Source: an uncultured Clostridium sp. (GTDB lineage Bacteria > Bacillota > Clostridia > TANB77 > CAG-508). Taken from it: a stretch of DNA of 35,907 nt. The position numbers and the translations under genes are program-made. Below, in pieces: positions 9,072 to 16,805 of the stretch. The notes under the pieces are model-generated. The model did no database searches. It worked only from the letters and a program-made list of their open reading frames with translations, and was not told where the DNA came from. Each line of letters begins with the position of its first letter. Position 1 is the stretch's first letter. The stretch covers positions 1-35,907 of the forward strand of contig CAKNJL010000014.1 of NCBI GenBank assembly GCA_930982035.1. The letters run 5' to 3'.

Positions 9072-9100
9072 TTGACTTTTTAATCTAAAAGTATTATAAT
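9072..9100 (+). promoter_or_regulatory. Promoter of the C39-like gene
   Basis: TTGACT 9072-9077, 17-nt spacer, perfect TATAAT 9095-9100, beginning 2 nt after the SDR stop codon. The -10 lies inside a perfect palindrome AAAGTATTATAATACTTT (9088-9105), which may also serve as an operator. Confidence 0.7.
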
Positions 9101-9134
9101 ACTTTATGTAGACTTACACATCTTTATTTTATCG

Positions 9135-9155
9135 GAGAAATGTATTTCATTTCTC
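9135..9155 (+). promoter_or_regulatory. Leader hairpin just before the ribosome binding site
   Basis: GAGAAATG 9135-9142 pairs with CATTTCTC 9148-9155 around a 5-nt loop. The stem ends only 3 nt before AAGGAGG (9159-9165). Such a stem could influence ribosome access or protect the 5' end of the mRNA. Confidence 0.45.
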
Positions 9156-9170
9156 TAGAAGGAGGTTTTT

Positions 9171-9881
9171 ATGTTAAAATCTATTAAAAATGCAGGTTTA
9201 GAAGCACGGTTAAGCCATGAGGTTTACACAGACTATTCCATTGAAATTGCTTCATTAGAAGCAAAATGGAAAGAATCTTTAGAAATGTTTGACTTTCCAG
9301 GCATGGAAATCTTAGGAGGAATCAATACACGATTCATTCCATCACCTATTAATCAAGATGACTACCCTAATTTAATATATGATTACCGGAACTGTCGTTA
9401 TTTGAAAAAGGGTGAAGCACTTCCAGCCGGATTTAAAACTATGGCAGGAGGCGGAAATATTCCTTGCATTATAAAATGCATATTGGAGTATTTTGGTAGA
9501 AATGTTCCATTGGAACAGATTGGGAGACTTTTGGTACAACATGGGTATCGAACTCCTGATGATGGTACTCTTTGGAGTGCATTTGAACGGTTGCTAGACC
9601 CTATATATGGCATAAAAGTAACTGTTCCAAGTTCACTCTATGAACTTATTGGCCCAATTCTTTTAGGTCAACCTGTAATTGCAATGATAGATGCCGAACA
9701 TGTATACAAACAGTATCAAAAATACTTTTCGAAAGAAATACATGGTAGAATGGCTATCATAATATGGCAATTTACTGGGGGACATGCTTTGATTAGCTGT
9801 ACTCATTTATATGGGTTACATTCAATCAAGCTTGAAGATCTGTTTCCAAACATCTATCGTGCTTGGGTTTGCACAGATTAA
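9171..9881 (+). CDS. C39-peptidase-like protein, catalytic Cys apparently replaced
   Basis: A 236-residue soluble protein without signal peptide or membrane segment. The middle and C-terminal parts resemble C39/papain-like folds: a helix ending ILEYFG (104-109), a later PDDGTLWSAFERLL, a strand LLGQPVIAMID, and GGHALIS with His205. In C39 proteins the helix begins with the nucleophile in a CGPTSLAMVLNYFG-type motif. Aligning the YFG and Pro places Asn96 at the Cys position (NIPCIIKCILEYFG), with Cys99 and Cys103 nearby. It may therefore be an inactive binding domain, or it may use a shifted Cys. The first ~85 residues are unrecognised. The gene has its own strong promoter and AAGGAGG. It looks clearly richer in GC than its neighbours, which suggests transfer. 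The family call is tentative. Confidence 0.6.
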   Translation: MLKSIKNAGLEARLSHEVYTDYSIEIASLEAKWKESLEMFDFPGMEILGGINTRFIPSPINQDDYPNLIYDYRNCRYLKKGEALPAGFKTMAGGGNIPCIIKCILEYFGRNVPLEQIGRLLVQHGYRTPDDGTLWSAFERLLDPIYGIKVTVPSSLYELIGPILLGQPVIAMIDAEHVYKQYQKYFSKEIHGRMAIIIWQFTGGHALISCTHLYGLHSIKLEDLFPNIYRAWVCTD

Positions 9882-9929
9882 GCATATAAACGCCAAATTG
9901 ATGTATGGGTTTTTCCCATACATCTCCTT

Positions 9930-11939
9930 TTACATTTTAATCACTAATTTATCAAATTTACTATTGATATATTTTTCTAATTTTGTCATAAATTCTTCTG
10001 GTTTTATTTCTTTTTTTGCTACCATATCTAAGCCTTTTTCCCAACTTGCAGTCAACTTAGGATTCAACATATCTGGCATTGATTGAACAACTATATCATA
10101 TATTAATTCTCCTTTTTTACTAGGAGTTATAATCTGTGTTTTACCATTTATTTCTATATAATTTATTTTTTCTAATTTTTTTATAATCTCTCCTCTTGTA
10201 GCACTTGTACCAATTCCCGCACCTTTTATCTGTTCTCTTAGTTCCTCTTCTTCTATCAATTTTCCTGCATTTTCCATAGCCAATATGATTGAGCCTGAAT
10301 TATATCTATTTGGTGGTGAAGTTTCTGCTTCTTTTATTTCAAAATTTTGAATTAGAACTTCTTGACCTTTTTTTAGTTTTTTTAATATTTCTAAATCATT
10401 TGATTTATCAACATTATTTTGATTTTCTTCATCTTTATTTTCCACATTTTGTTCTCCATTTGTGGATTTCTTCTTTTTATTTTCGCTTTTATTAATAGGT
10501 TTTAATATTTCTAAAAATCCTTGATTTATACATACTCTGCCACTTGTTGTGAAAGTTTCCTTCTTTTCTTTATCCATTTCTACTTCTATTGTTAATTGAA
10601 CTTTATTATATTCTGCTGGTGGATAAAAAATTGCTAAAAATCTTTTTACTATAACTAAATAAATATCTTTTTGTAGTTGTGGTAAACTATTGTAGTTTTC
10701 ATAACCTTGACCTGTTGGAATAATTGCATAGTGATCTGTTATTTTACTATCATTAACATATTTAGTTTTGGCTAAATTTGTAGAATATTTTTCTTCTACC
10801 ATTTTATTAATATAACCTTGTACTTCTTCATTCTTAAATCCTTTTGCAATCCCATTTAAATTTTTATTTATTTCTTTGCTAACTGCTGTAGATAATACTC
10901 TTGCATCTGTTCTAGGATATGTAACTAATTTTTTTTCATATAAATTTTGTATGATTTCTAGAGTTTCATCTGGCTTTATTTTAAATCTTTTTGTACATTC
11001 ATTTTGTATTTCTGCCAAGTTAAATAATAATGGTGCATTTTCTTTTTGTTTTGATTTTTTTAATTCAGTTATTATAGCTTTTTTTCCATTTAATGATAAA
11101 ATAAAATCTTTTGCGTCTTTTTCTTTTTTGAATCCTGTTTCATTATATAATTTTGGTGATTCCCATACAGTTGATTTTTCTGTAGCTTTCCAGTCTGCCT
11201 TAAAACTTGAAGATTCTTCCCCAAATTCTCCTATTATTTTATAATATTTTGTTTTTACAAAATTTCTTATTTCTCTTTCTCTAGATACAACCATTCCTAA
11301 TACGCAAGTCATAACTCTTCCTACTGAAATTGATGCTCTATCTTGATTTATATCTTTTGCTAATCTTCTCCCATATATAATTGATAATAATCTTGAAAAA
11401 TTAATTCCTATTAGATAATCTTCTTTTGCTCTTAAATATGCACTATCAGATAAACTATTATATTCTGACATATCTTTTGCTTCTCTTATTCCTCTTAAAA
11501 TTTCTTCTTCTGTTTGTGAATCTATCCAAACCCTTTTCATCTTTGCCTTTGGATTTGGTTTTGCCATCATGAAAACAAGCCTCTGGATATATTCTCCCTC
11601 TCTTCCAGAGTCTCCTGCATTATATATTTCTTCTACATCTTCTCTTTGTAGTAATTGTTTTACTATATTAAATTGATTTTGCACTTGTGGTATTATTTCA
11701 TATTTCCATTCTTCTGGTATAAATGGTAATGTATCTAATCTCCAGAATTTTAATTTTTCATCATATTTTTCTGGATAACTCATAGTTACCAAATGACCTA
11801 CACACCATGTTATTATCCAGTCATTTGATTCTAGATATCCATTTTTTCTGTTTGTTGTTATTTTTAATGCTTTTGCAAATTCCATTGCTACAGATGGTTT
11901 TTCTGTTATTATTAATTTTTTGCTCAATTTAAATTTCAT
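9930..11939 (-). CDS. topB: DNA topoisomerase III
   Basis: A type IA topoisomerase of about 669 residues that passes single strands and helps resolve recombination and replication intermediates. The TOPRIM domain starts at the N terminus (LIITEKPSVAMEFAKAL) and includes the GDSGREGEYI acidic motif. The catalytic Tyr, near residue 341, is in LVTYPRTDARVLS. GIGTSATRGEIIKKLE follows toward the C terminus. A low-complexity Asn/Lys/Glu-rich insert of about 35 residues occurs near 480-520. No C-terminal zinc fingers are seen. I chose ATG 11939 (MKFKLSKK). A GTG further upstream at 11975 lies inside a hairpin, and a TTG at 11927 has a better-spaced AAGG, so the exact start is uncertain. Not part of an operon. 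Confidence 0.95.
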   Translation of the reverse strand: MKFKLSKKLIITEKPSVAMEFAKALKITTNRKNGYLESNDWIITWCVGHLVTMSYPEKYDEKLKFWRLDTLPFIPEEWKYEIIPQVQNQFNIVKQLLQREDVEEIYNAGDSGREGEYIQRLVFMMAKPNPKAKMKRVWIDSQTEEEILRGIREAKDMSEYNSLSDSAYLRAKEDYLIGINFSRLLSIIYGRRLAKDINQDRASISVGRVMTCVLGMVVSREREIRNFVKTKYYKIIGEFGEESSSFKADWKATEKSTVWESPKLYNETGFKKEKDAKDFILSLNGKKAIITELKKSKQKENAPLLFNLAEIQNECTKRFKIKPDETLEIIQNLYEKKLVTYPRTDARVLSTAVSKEINKNLNGIAKGFKNEEVQGYINKMVEEKYSTNLAKTKYVNDSKITDHYAIIPTGQGYENYNSLPQLQKDIYLVIVKRFLAIFYPPAEYNKVQLTIEVEMDKEKKETFTTSGRVCINQGFLEILKPINKSENKKKKSTNGEQNVENKDEENQNNVDKSNDLEILKKLKKGQEVLIQNFEIKEAETSPPNRYNSGSIILAMENAGKLIEEEELREQIKGAGIGTSATRGEIIKKLEKINYIEINGKTQIITPSKKGELIYDIVVQSMPDMLNPKLTASWEKGLDMVAKKEIKPEEFMTKLEKYINSKFDKLVIKM

Positions 11940-11965
11940 CCTTATTAATATATTTAAGTTTTTTG

Positions 11966-11987
11966 GGAACGTCACCCCAAACGTTCC
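11966..11987. repeat. GGAACGT inverted repeat upstream of topB
   Basis: GGAACGT 11966-11972 pairs with ACGTTCC 11981-11987. On the - strand the segment reads CCAATTGGAACGTTT. This resembles CCAATTGGGGACGTTT at 22833-22848, so both may be copies of one small dispersed element. Confidence 0.5.
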
Positions 11988-12397
11988 AATTGGCTTTACC
12001 TATAAACCTATTTTATATTTCATTTTCTAAATCAAATTTTTTTGTGTGTCATCGAAATTCGATTTTTGCTTTATTTATGCCTATCATATTTGTACAGCTC
12101 AGAAAAATTTTATCATTTTTATTTTTTATTTTCAAGTGCAAGCAAATAATCTATTGTTGCACTTCAGCAAGAAAAAATTTTTGTTATAAAATTCATTTTT
12201 AAGACTTTTTTATAAAAACTTTGATTTTACAATTATTAATTAAAATTCTTACTGAACCGCAATAATCCATTTCGTACAAGTCATGTTAAGTTATTAATAC
12301 TCATTGTTAAATTTAATTTACAATAATGTAATTAATTATATGGGATATTTATGAAAAAAATAATTGATAAAAGATTAAATATAACTTATGTTTAAGC
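11988..12397. other. Non-coding gap with one small inverted repeat
   Basis: No supported gene is seen. The only clear structure is AAGTGCAA 12134-12141 with TTGCACTT 12157-12164. The segment around 12040-12070 (GTGTGTCATCGAAATTCGA) faintly recalls the intergenic hairpin module found elsewhere in the window, but the match is too weak to claim. Confidence 0.4.
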
Positions 12398-12440
12398 AAA
12401 AGCCTATTATTATATATCTCAAAATTCATAATAGGCTTTT
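12398..12440. terminator. Terminator of the coiled-coil gene
   Basis: AAAAGCCTATTAT 12398-12410 and its perfect 13-nt complement at 12428-12440 overlap the end of the coiled-coil coding sequence. A-rich and T-rich flanks on each strand make it a likely bidirectional terminator. Confidence 0.75.
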
Positions 12441-13155
12441 ATAGGTTTCCTATTTTTGAATTGATAATAAATATCTGATTTCCTTGTTCTGTTATTTGTT
12501 CTTCACATTTAGCAATTCTTTTATTTTGTTCTTCGATTTTTTCTGAATTAACTTTAAATGCATCAAATAGTGCAACTAATTTTTCTCCATGTTCTACTTC
12601 TATTCTAGCTACAGAACCACTAATACGACGTATTTCTTGTTTCATATCTTGGATTTCTAGTAATATTTTTGGTATTATTGCTATTTGTTCTTTCATTCCT
12701 GGTATTTCTTCTAATTGTTTTTTCATTTTTGGTATTTCTTCCAATTGCTTTTTCATTTTTGGTATTTCTTCCAATTGCTTTTTCATTTTTGGTATTTCTT
12801 CTAATTGCTTTTTCATTTTTGGTATTTCTTCTAATTGTTTCTTTATTTTTGGTATTTCTTCTAGTTGTTTTTCTATTAATGGTATTTTTTCTAATTGTTT
12901 CTTTATTTTTGGTATTTCTTCTAGTTGTTTTTTCATTTTTGGTATTTCTTCTAATTGTTTTTCTATTATTGGTATCTTTGCTACTTGTTCCTTTATCTCT
13001 GGTATTTCTTTTGTCATTATTATTTCTAATTGTTTTTCCATTATTGGTATCTTTGCTACCTGCATTTTTATCTCTGGTAATACTTTTAATTGTTCTTTAG
13101 TATCTTTTACTTCTTCATAGATTTTTAGAAGTATATTTTCATTTATATCACTCAT
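12439..13155 (-). CDS. Decapeptide-repeat coiled-coil protein
   Basis: A 238-residue, highly charged, soluble protein. From residue 52 to about 171 a Pro recurs every ten residues without a break (52, 62, 72 and so on to 162). The unit is PKMKKQLEEI, with hydrophobic residues at positions 3, 7 and 10. Two earlier units start at 27 and 37, then a 5-residue insert shifts the register. The C-terminal ~60 residues (SVARIEVEHGEKLVALFDAF, then NKRIAKCEEQI) form a non-repetitive coiled coil of a type common in Clostridia hypotheticals. The ATG at 13155 follows AGGAGGG at 5 nt; the in-frame upstream extension lacks support. No enzymatic motif is present. It may be an elongated scaffold or a phage-derived protein. 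Function unknown. Confidence 0.85.
   Translation of the reverse strand: MSDINENILLKIYEEVKDTKEQLKVLPEIKMQVAKIPIMEKQLEIIMTKEIPEIKEQVAKIPIIEKQLEEIPKMKKQLEEIPKIKKQLEKIPLIEKQLEEIPKIKKQLEEIPKMKKQLEEIPKMKKQLEEIPKMKKQLEEIPKMKKQLEEIPGMKEQIAIIPKILLEIQDMKQEIRRISGSVARIEVEHGEKLVALFDAFKVNSEKIEEQNKRIAKCEEQITEQGNQIFIINSKIGNL
12643..13002 (-). repeat. 30-bp coding tandem repeat
   Basis: Twelve in-frame 30-bp units (unit reading on + strand like TTTTTCATTTTTGGTATTTC...) encode the decapeptides of the coiled-coil protein. The four units nearest the 3' end of the gene are almost identical, differing at single third-position bases. That suggests recent expansion by slippage or unequal recombination. Confidence 0.9.
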
Positions 13156-13314
13156 AGTTTCCCTCCTTTCTTTTTCTGATATTATACATTCAAAAGTACA
13201 TAAAGTCAACAAAAATATTTCGACAGATTTCGACATTAGCATTATTTTCTTTCACTTTTTCTAATTTTAAAATTTGAATATATATTTCTTAAATACATTT
13301 TATAACCTGGCCCC

Positions 13315-13338
13315 GATTGTCTGGATTGTCGGATTGTC
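13315..13338. repeat. Triple GATTGTC repeat
   Basis: GATTGTC occurs at 13315-13321, 13324-13330 and 13332-13338 within a short GC-rich island (starting GGCCCCGATTGTC) in AT-rich DNA, ahead of the metalloprotein promoter. It could be a repeat-element remnant or a protein-binding site. Confidence 0.5.
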
Positions 13339-13400
13339 TCTGTAACAAAACTGTAATTAATATTTAATATTTTTGAAACAAATTTCATGTCGTATTATAG

Positions 13401-13406
13401 TATAAT
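13401..13406 (+). promoter_or_regulatory. -10 box before the metalloprotein gene
   Basis: A perfect TATAAT at 13401-13406. No -35 with good spacing is seen (TTGAAA at 13373 is 22 nt away). The predicted start near 13413 lies inside the upstream in-frame extension of the ORF, which supports translation from ATG 13441. Confidence 0.45.
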
Positions 13407-13440
13407 ATGGTTAGATAATTATATACTAAGGAGAATAAGA

Positions 13441-14547
13441 ATGAGTATTAAATCTGATTTAAAAAAGGATGGAATTGAGGTAATTGAAAAGTTAGATACT
13501 TTAAAAATAAATTCTATTGCTAAAAATATTGCCTCAAAATTATGCGAAACTTTTCCATCTTATGGGTTGAATGAAAATGATTTATTTATAAAATTATCTA
13601 GATTAGATATGTATAAAGCAAAAATGCCTGAAGGTATGGCAGAAGCTAATTATTATTATAAAAATACTTCCATATATTTTAATGAACATATTCCAGAAGA
13701 AGATATGGAGGAGTTTGCTATTCATGAATGTATACATTATCTTCAAGAAGTTAAAGACAAAAGAAATTATCTTCTTAAAATGGGGTTATGTGATTATACA
13801 GAATTTAAAATTTATGGCTTAGGATTAAATGAGGCAGCTGTTCAATTAATGTCTTCAAAAGTGATTGGTATTCCTAAAGATTATGTTAAATATTTTGGAA
13901 TAAATTTTGAAACTACAAGCCCTTCATATTATCCTTTAGAGTGTTGCCTTGTAAATCAGTTGGCTTATATTACAGGTGAAGATGTTTTATTTAAAAGTAC
14001 TTTAAGAAGTGATGATAATTTTAAAATAAAGTTTTCTGAATTAACTTCTCAAAAAGATTTTATGGCTATTCAAAATGCTCTTGATGATATCTTATTTGCC
14101 GAAGAAGATATAATAAAACTAAATAATAAGATTGTTACAATAGATGATAGAAATAAAAAAGTTGATGATATGGTTAAGAAAATTGATAGTTTAAAAGAGA
14201 AAATCAAAATAACTTTTCTAAGGACACAAAATTTGATTGTTTCTAGTTATTTTGATAAAGCTTTTTCAAATATTCAAAATTTAGAAGAGTTAGAAAATTA
14301 TAGAAAAAAATTATACAATATTAAACCATATTTAGGATATTGTGAAGGATATACATTTTTTAATGATTACTATGTTGAAAAAATGTCACAATTAGAACAT
14401 AAATATAATGTATTAGAAAATGGTGGTGTAGAAACTGCTATTAATGTAAAAACTAAAAAAGAAAGTAAAATTTTATCTTTATTCAAAGCTATTAAAAAAT
14501 TAATATTAGGTAATAAATCTGAAGCGAATGAAAATACACCTTTGTAA
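13441..14547 (+). CDS. Unrecognised HExxH zinc-metallopeptidase-like protein
   Basis: A 368-residue soluble protein with no signal peptide. The sequence AIHECIHYLQEV holds an HExxH motif (His95, Glu96, His99). GLNEAAVQL follows about 32 residues later, where Glu131 could be the third zinc ligand, a gluzincin-like arrangement. A preceding strand-like YYYKNTSIYFNEHI fits the edge strand of such folds. The C-terminal half (about 210-310) is rich in Lys, Glu, Asp and Asn and partly coiled coil, and the end is basic (KKLILGNK). ATG 13441 has AAGGAGAATAAGA upstream and lies downstream of a TATAAT box; the longer reading is unlikely. I cannot assign it to a named peptidase family. A cytoplasmic protease or an inactive relative are both possible. 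No partner gene is adjacent. Confidence 0.7.
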   Translation: MSIKSDLKKDGIEVIEKLDTLKINSIAKNIASKLCETFPSYGLNENDLFIKLSRLDMYKAKMPEGMAEANYYYKNTSIYFNEHIPEEDMEEFAIHECIHYLQEVKDKRNYLLKMGLCDYTEFKIYGLGLNEAAVQLMSSKVIGIPKDYVKYFGINFETTSPSYYPLECCLVNQLAYITGEDVLFKSTLRSDDNFKIKFSELTSQKDFMAIQNALDDILFAEEDIIKLNNKIVTIDDRNKKVDDMVKKIDSLKEKIKITFLRTQNLIVSSYFDKAFSNIQNLEELENYRKKLYNIKPYLGYCEGYTFFNDYYVEKMSQLEHKYNVLENGGVETAINVKTKKESKILSLFKAIKKLILGNKSEANENTPL

Positions 14548-14565
14548 TAAAGGTGTGTTTTCATT
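14527..14565. terminator. Bidirectional terminator between convergent genes
   Basis: The left arm at 14527-14543 (AATGAAAATACACCTTT) and right arm at 14549-14565 pair with one mismatch around GTAAT. The structure overlaps the stop codon of the metalloprotein gene and ends 3 nt before the stop of the GltD-like gene. Confidence 0.8.
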
Positions 14566-14567
14566 TA

Positions 14568-15821
14568 TTATATAGATTTTATTATATTTTTTGCTGTTTC
14601 TCTTCCGGATTTTGCTGCCCATGCGACAGTTCCTTTCATTCCAGCCAAGTCTCCCCCTGAATAAATTTTAGGGTTAGACGTTTTATATTCATCATTAACT
14701 TCTATGTTTCCCCATTTATTCAATTTTAGACCCAAATCCTTAACATATTCTTGTGGCTTTGCTCCTAATGCCATAACAATATAATCTACATCAACTTGAT
14801 AATTGCTATTTTCAATATTTACTGGAACTAATCTACTTTCCCCCTCTTTTTTTATTAGGTCTGTTTTTATAAGCTCTACTTTTTCTACTTTATCTTGACC
14901 TATTATTTTTACTATATTATTTTGAAAAGCAAATTTTATTCCCTCATTTTTTGCATCTAAAATTTCCTTTCTTTCAGCTGGCATTTGTTCTTCTGCTCTT
15001 CTATAGACTACAGTTACTTCTTTTGCTCCTAATTTGTTGATTGTTCTAGCACAGTCCATTGCTACATTTCCTCCACCTACAACAATAACTTTTTTGTTAG
15101 TGTATTCAGGATGCAAATTATATTCTAATAATTCATTTCCTCCATATACACCTTTTAGTTCTTCTCCCTCTACTCCCATCTTAGAAGAAACATTTGCACC
15201 TATACTTAAGAAAATTGCATCATACTGATTTTCTATGTCTTTTAATTCAAAGTCTTTTCCTAGTTCTTTATTATATTTAACTTCAATTCCTAAATCTAAT
15301 ATATCTTTTACTGTAGTTTTTACTATTTCTTTTGGTAACCTAAATTCTGGTATTCCAAATACTAATAATCCACCTAAGTAATCATATTTATCATATATTG
15401 TTACATTTATACCTTCTTTTGCTAAAAATCCTGCACATGTTAACCCAGCTGGACCACCACCTATAATTGCTACTTTTTTATTGGTTTTCTCCTTTTTTTC
15501 GTAACAATCTGATAAATTATATCCTAATTCATGTACTTTATCAAAAACATATGCTTCTAATTCTCCTATTGAAACTGGTTCTCCTTTTATCCCTCTAACA
15601 CATGAACCTTGACATTGTTTTTCATGTGGGCAAATTCTTCCACAAACTCCTGGTAAGACTGTTGTTTCTGATAGAATTTTATATGCTTCTAAATATTCTT
15701 CTTTTTTTAATGCCTGAATAAAATCTGGTATATTATTATTTAATGGACAACCTTTTTGAGAACATGGTTTCACTTTACAATTTAAACAGTAATTCGCTTT
15801 TTGTTCTATTTGTTCAATCAT
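14568..15821 (-). CDS. GltD-like NADPH-dependent glutamate synthase small-subunit family protein
   Basis: A 417-residue flavoprotein. The N-terminal Fe-S domain has CLNCKVKPC, GCPLNNNIPDF, and VCGRICPHEKQCQGSC, the cysteine patterns that hold two [4Fe-4S] clusters in GltD and related enzymes. A first dinucleotide fold (FAD) starts VAIIGGGPAGLTCAGFLA. A second (NADPH) is VIVVGGGNVAMDCART, followed by VVYRRAEEQMPA. The C terminus contains the FAD-contact pattern YSGGDLAGMKGTVAWAA. Length is somewhat below the ~450 of classical GltD. No large (GltB) subunit gene is next to it, so it may be the stand-alone clostridial type or an electron-transfer homologue (NfnB/SudA-like) acting with other partners. 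ATG 15821 follows AGAGGAA. Confidence 0.92.
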   Translation of the reverse strand: MIEQIEQKANYCLNCKVKPCSQKGCPLNNNIPDFIQALKKEEYLEAYKILSETTVLPGVCGRICPHEKQCQGSCVRGIKGEPVSIGELEAYVFDKVHELGYNLSDCYEKKEKTNKKVAIIGGGPAGLTCAGFLAKEGINVTIYDKYDYLGGLLVFGIPEFRLPKEIVKTTVKDILDLGIEVKYNKELGKDFELKDIENQYDAIFLSIGANVSSKMGVEGEELKGVYGGNELLEYNLHPEYTNKKVIVVGGGNVAMDCARTINKLGAKEVTVVYRRAEEQMPAERKEILDAKNEGIKFAFQNNIVKIIGQDKVEKVELIKTDLIKKEGESRLVPVNIENSNYQVDVDYIVMALGAKPQEYVKDLGLKLNKWGNIEVNDEYKTSNPKIYSGGDLAGMKGTVAWAAKSGRETAKNIIKSI

Positions 15822-15957
15822 CTTAATTCCTCTTTTCTATTGATTTTTTCATGATATTTATACTTAAATAAATGTTTTTCTTTATTTCACAACTATTCTA
15901 TATTTATTACTAATATAAGTCAATAGAACTGACCTTATGGTTTTGGGGAACATACCC

Positions 15958-16238
15958 AATGACATTAAGTTAAAATTACATTTTTTAATAATGATTATCT
16001 AACTAACCAAAGTCATATTATAATATTTTATTCATTAAATGGCTTGCATTACAGAATATACAAATTCTAACATTCTCAAGCAGGCACCTCTCAAAGCGGG
16101 GTTTGAGATTCTCCTACTTGATAATGTAAGAATCTGTAATATTCTTTCACTTGCACATTTAATTTCATAAACTATTATAATATGACTTTGGATTTTATAA
16201 AAATCTTCAAAAAATGTAATTTCTAACTTAATGTCATT
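15958..16238. repeat. 281-bp fold-back element
   Basis: The whole segment is one long imperfect inverted repeat. Outer arms: AATGACATTAAGTTA at 15958-15972 matches the complement of TAACTTAATGTCATT ending at 16238, continued by AATTACATTTTTT against AAAAAATGTAATT. Middle arms: CCAAAGTCATATTATAATA near 16008-16026 against TATTATAATATGACTTTGG near 16174-16192. Core: TCTCAAA and TTTGAGA around GCGGGG, flanked by CAAGCAGG and CCTACTTG. No ORF and no obvious target-site duplication are seen. It fills most of the 426-nt gap between the GltD-like and UDG genes. It is either a fold-back/MITE-like mobile element or a large structured RNA. Confidence 0.8.
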
Positions 16239-16247
16239 AGATATATT

Positions 16248-16805
16248 CTAAGTTGTTTGATTAACCTCATCCACTACTTTTTTCAAGTCTTTTATAAAAT
16301 CTATTTTTTTAGTTTCATCTCTTAATAATGCTGCTGGATGCCAGGTTGGCATATATTTTATTTCTTTCTTTTCAAACCATTTTCCCCTAGATGCTGTTAT
16401 TCCATATTCTTGCCCTAATATATTTTTTAGTGCTACACTTCCTAATAAAACTATTATTTCTGGTTTTACTAATATTACTTGATTTCTTAAATAATTTAAA
16501 CATGCCATTGCTTCATCATTTTCTGGGTTTCTATTTGATGGTGGTCTACATTTGACCACATTTGCAATATATACTTCATTTCTATCAATTCCCAAAGTTT
16601 CAAATGCTAAATTCATTAATTTTCCTGCTCTTCCAACAAAAGGCTCACCTTGTCTATCCTCGTCTGCTCCTGGTCCTTCTCCTATAAACATTACTCTAGC
16701 ATTTTTATTTCCAGTACCGAAAACAATATTTTGTCTTGTTTTATACAATTTACACCTATTACATCCTTTTATTGATTGCTCTAGTTCTTCCCATGTATCA
16801 AACAT
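16248..16805 (-). CDS. Family 4 uracil-DNA glycosylase
   Basis: A 185-residue base-excision repair enzyme that removes uracil from DNA. Four cysteines expected to bind a [4Fe-4S] cluster are present: Cys15, Cys18, Cys86 and Cys102. Motif A is GEGPGADEDRQGEPFVGRAG (from residue 42), typical of family 4 UDGs, and the second active-site motif is HPAALLR with His156. Length is usual for the family. ATG 16805 follows AAAGGATG at good spacing. It is a single gene between the fold-back element (only 9 nt beyond its stop) and a gap with a dispersed repeat. It complements the OGG-type glycosylase encoded about 6 kb away. No oddity in the protein. Confidence 0.95.
   Translation of the reverse strand: MFDTWEELEQSIKGCNRCKLYKTRQNIVFGTGNKNARVMFIGEGPGADEDRQGEPFVGRAGKLMNLAFETLGIDRNEVYIANVVKCRPPSNRNPENDEAMACLNYLRNQVILVKPEIIVLLGSVALKNILGQEYGITASRGKWFEKKEIKYMPTWHPAALLRDETKKIDFIKDLKKVVDEVNQTT

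Noticed and set aside
10876..11244. 122-codon frame antisense to topB
   Set aside because: Shadow of topB coding sequence; the opposite strand holds the catalytic Tyr motif and intact domains.
12351..12395. 14-codon peptide beginning MKKIIDKRLN
   Set aside because: No ribosome binding site at a useful distance and too short to judge in AT-rich DNA.
12669..13100. 143-codon hydrophobic frame antisense to the coiled-coil gene
   Set aside because: It is the mirror of the 30-bp repeat (Leu/Phe/Val-rich shadow), lacks a ribosome binding site, and mirrors the coding periodicity of the real gene.
13387..13440. 18-residue N-terminal extension of the metalloprotein
   Set aside because: A TATAAT box lies inside it and AAGGAG precedes the internal ATG at 13441.
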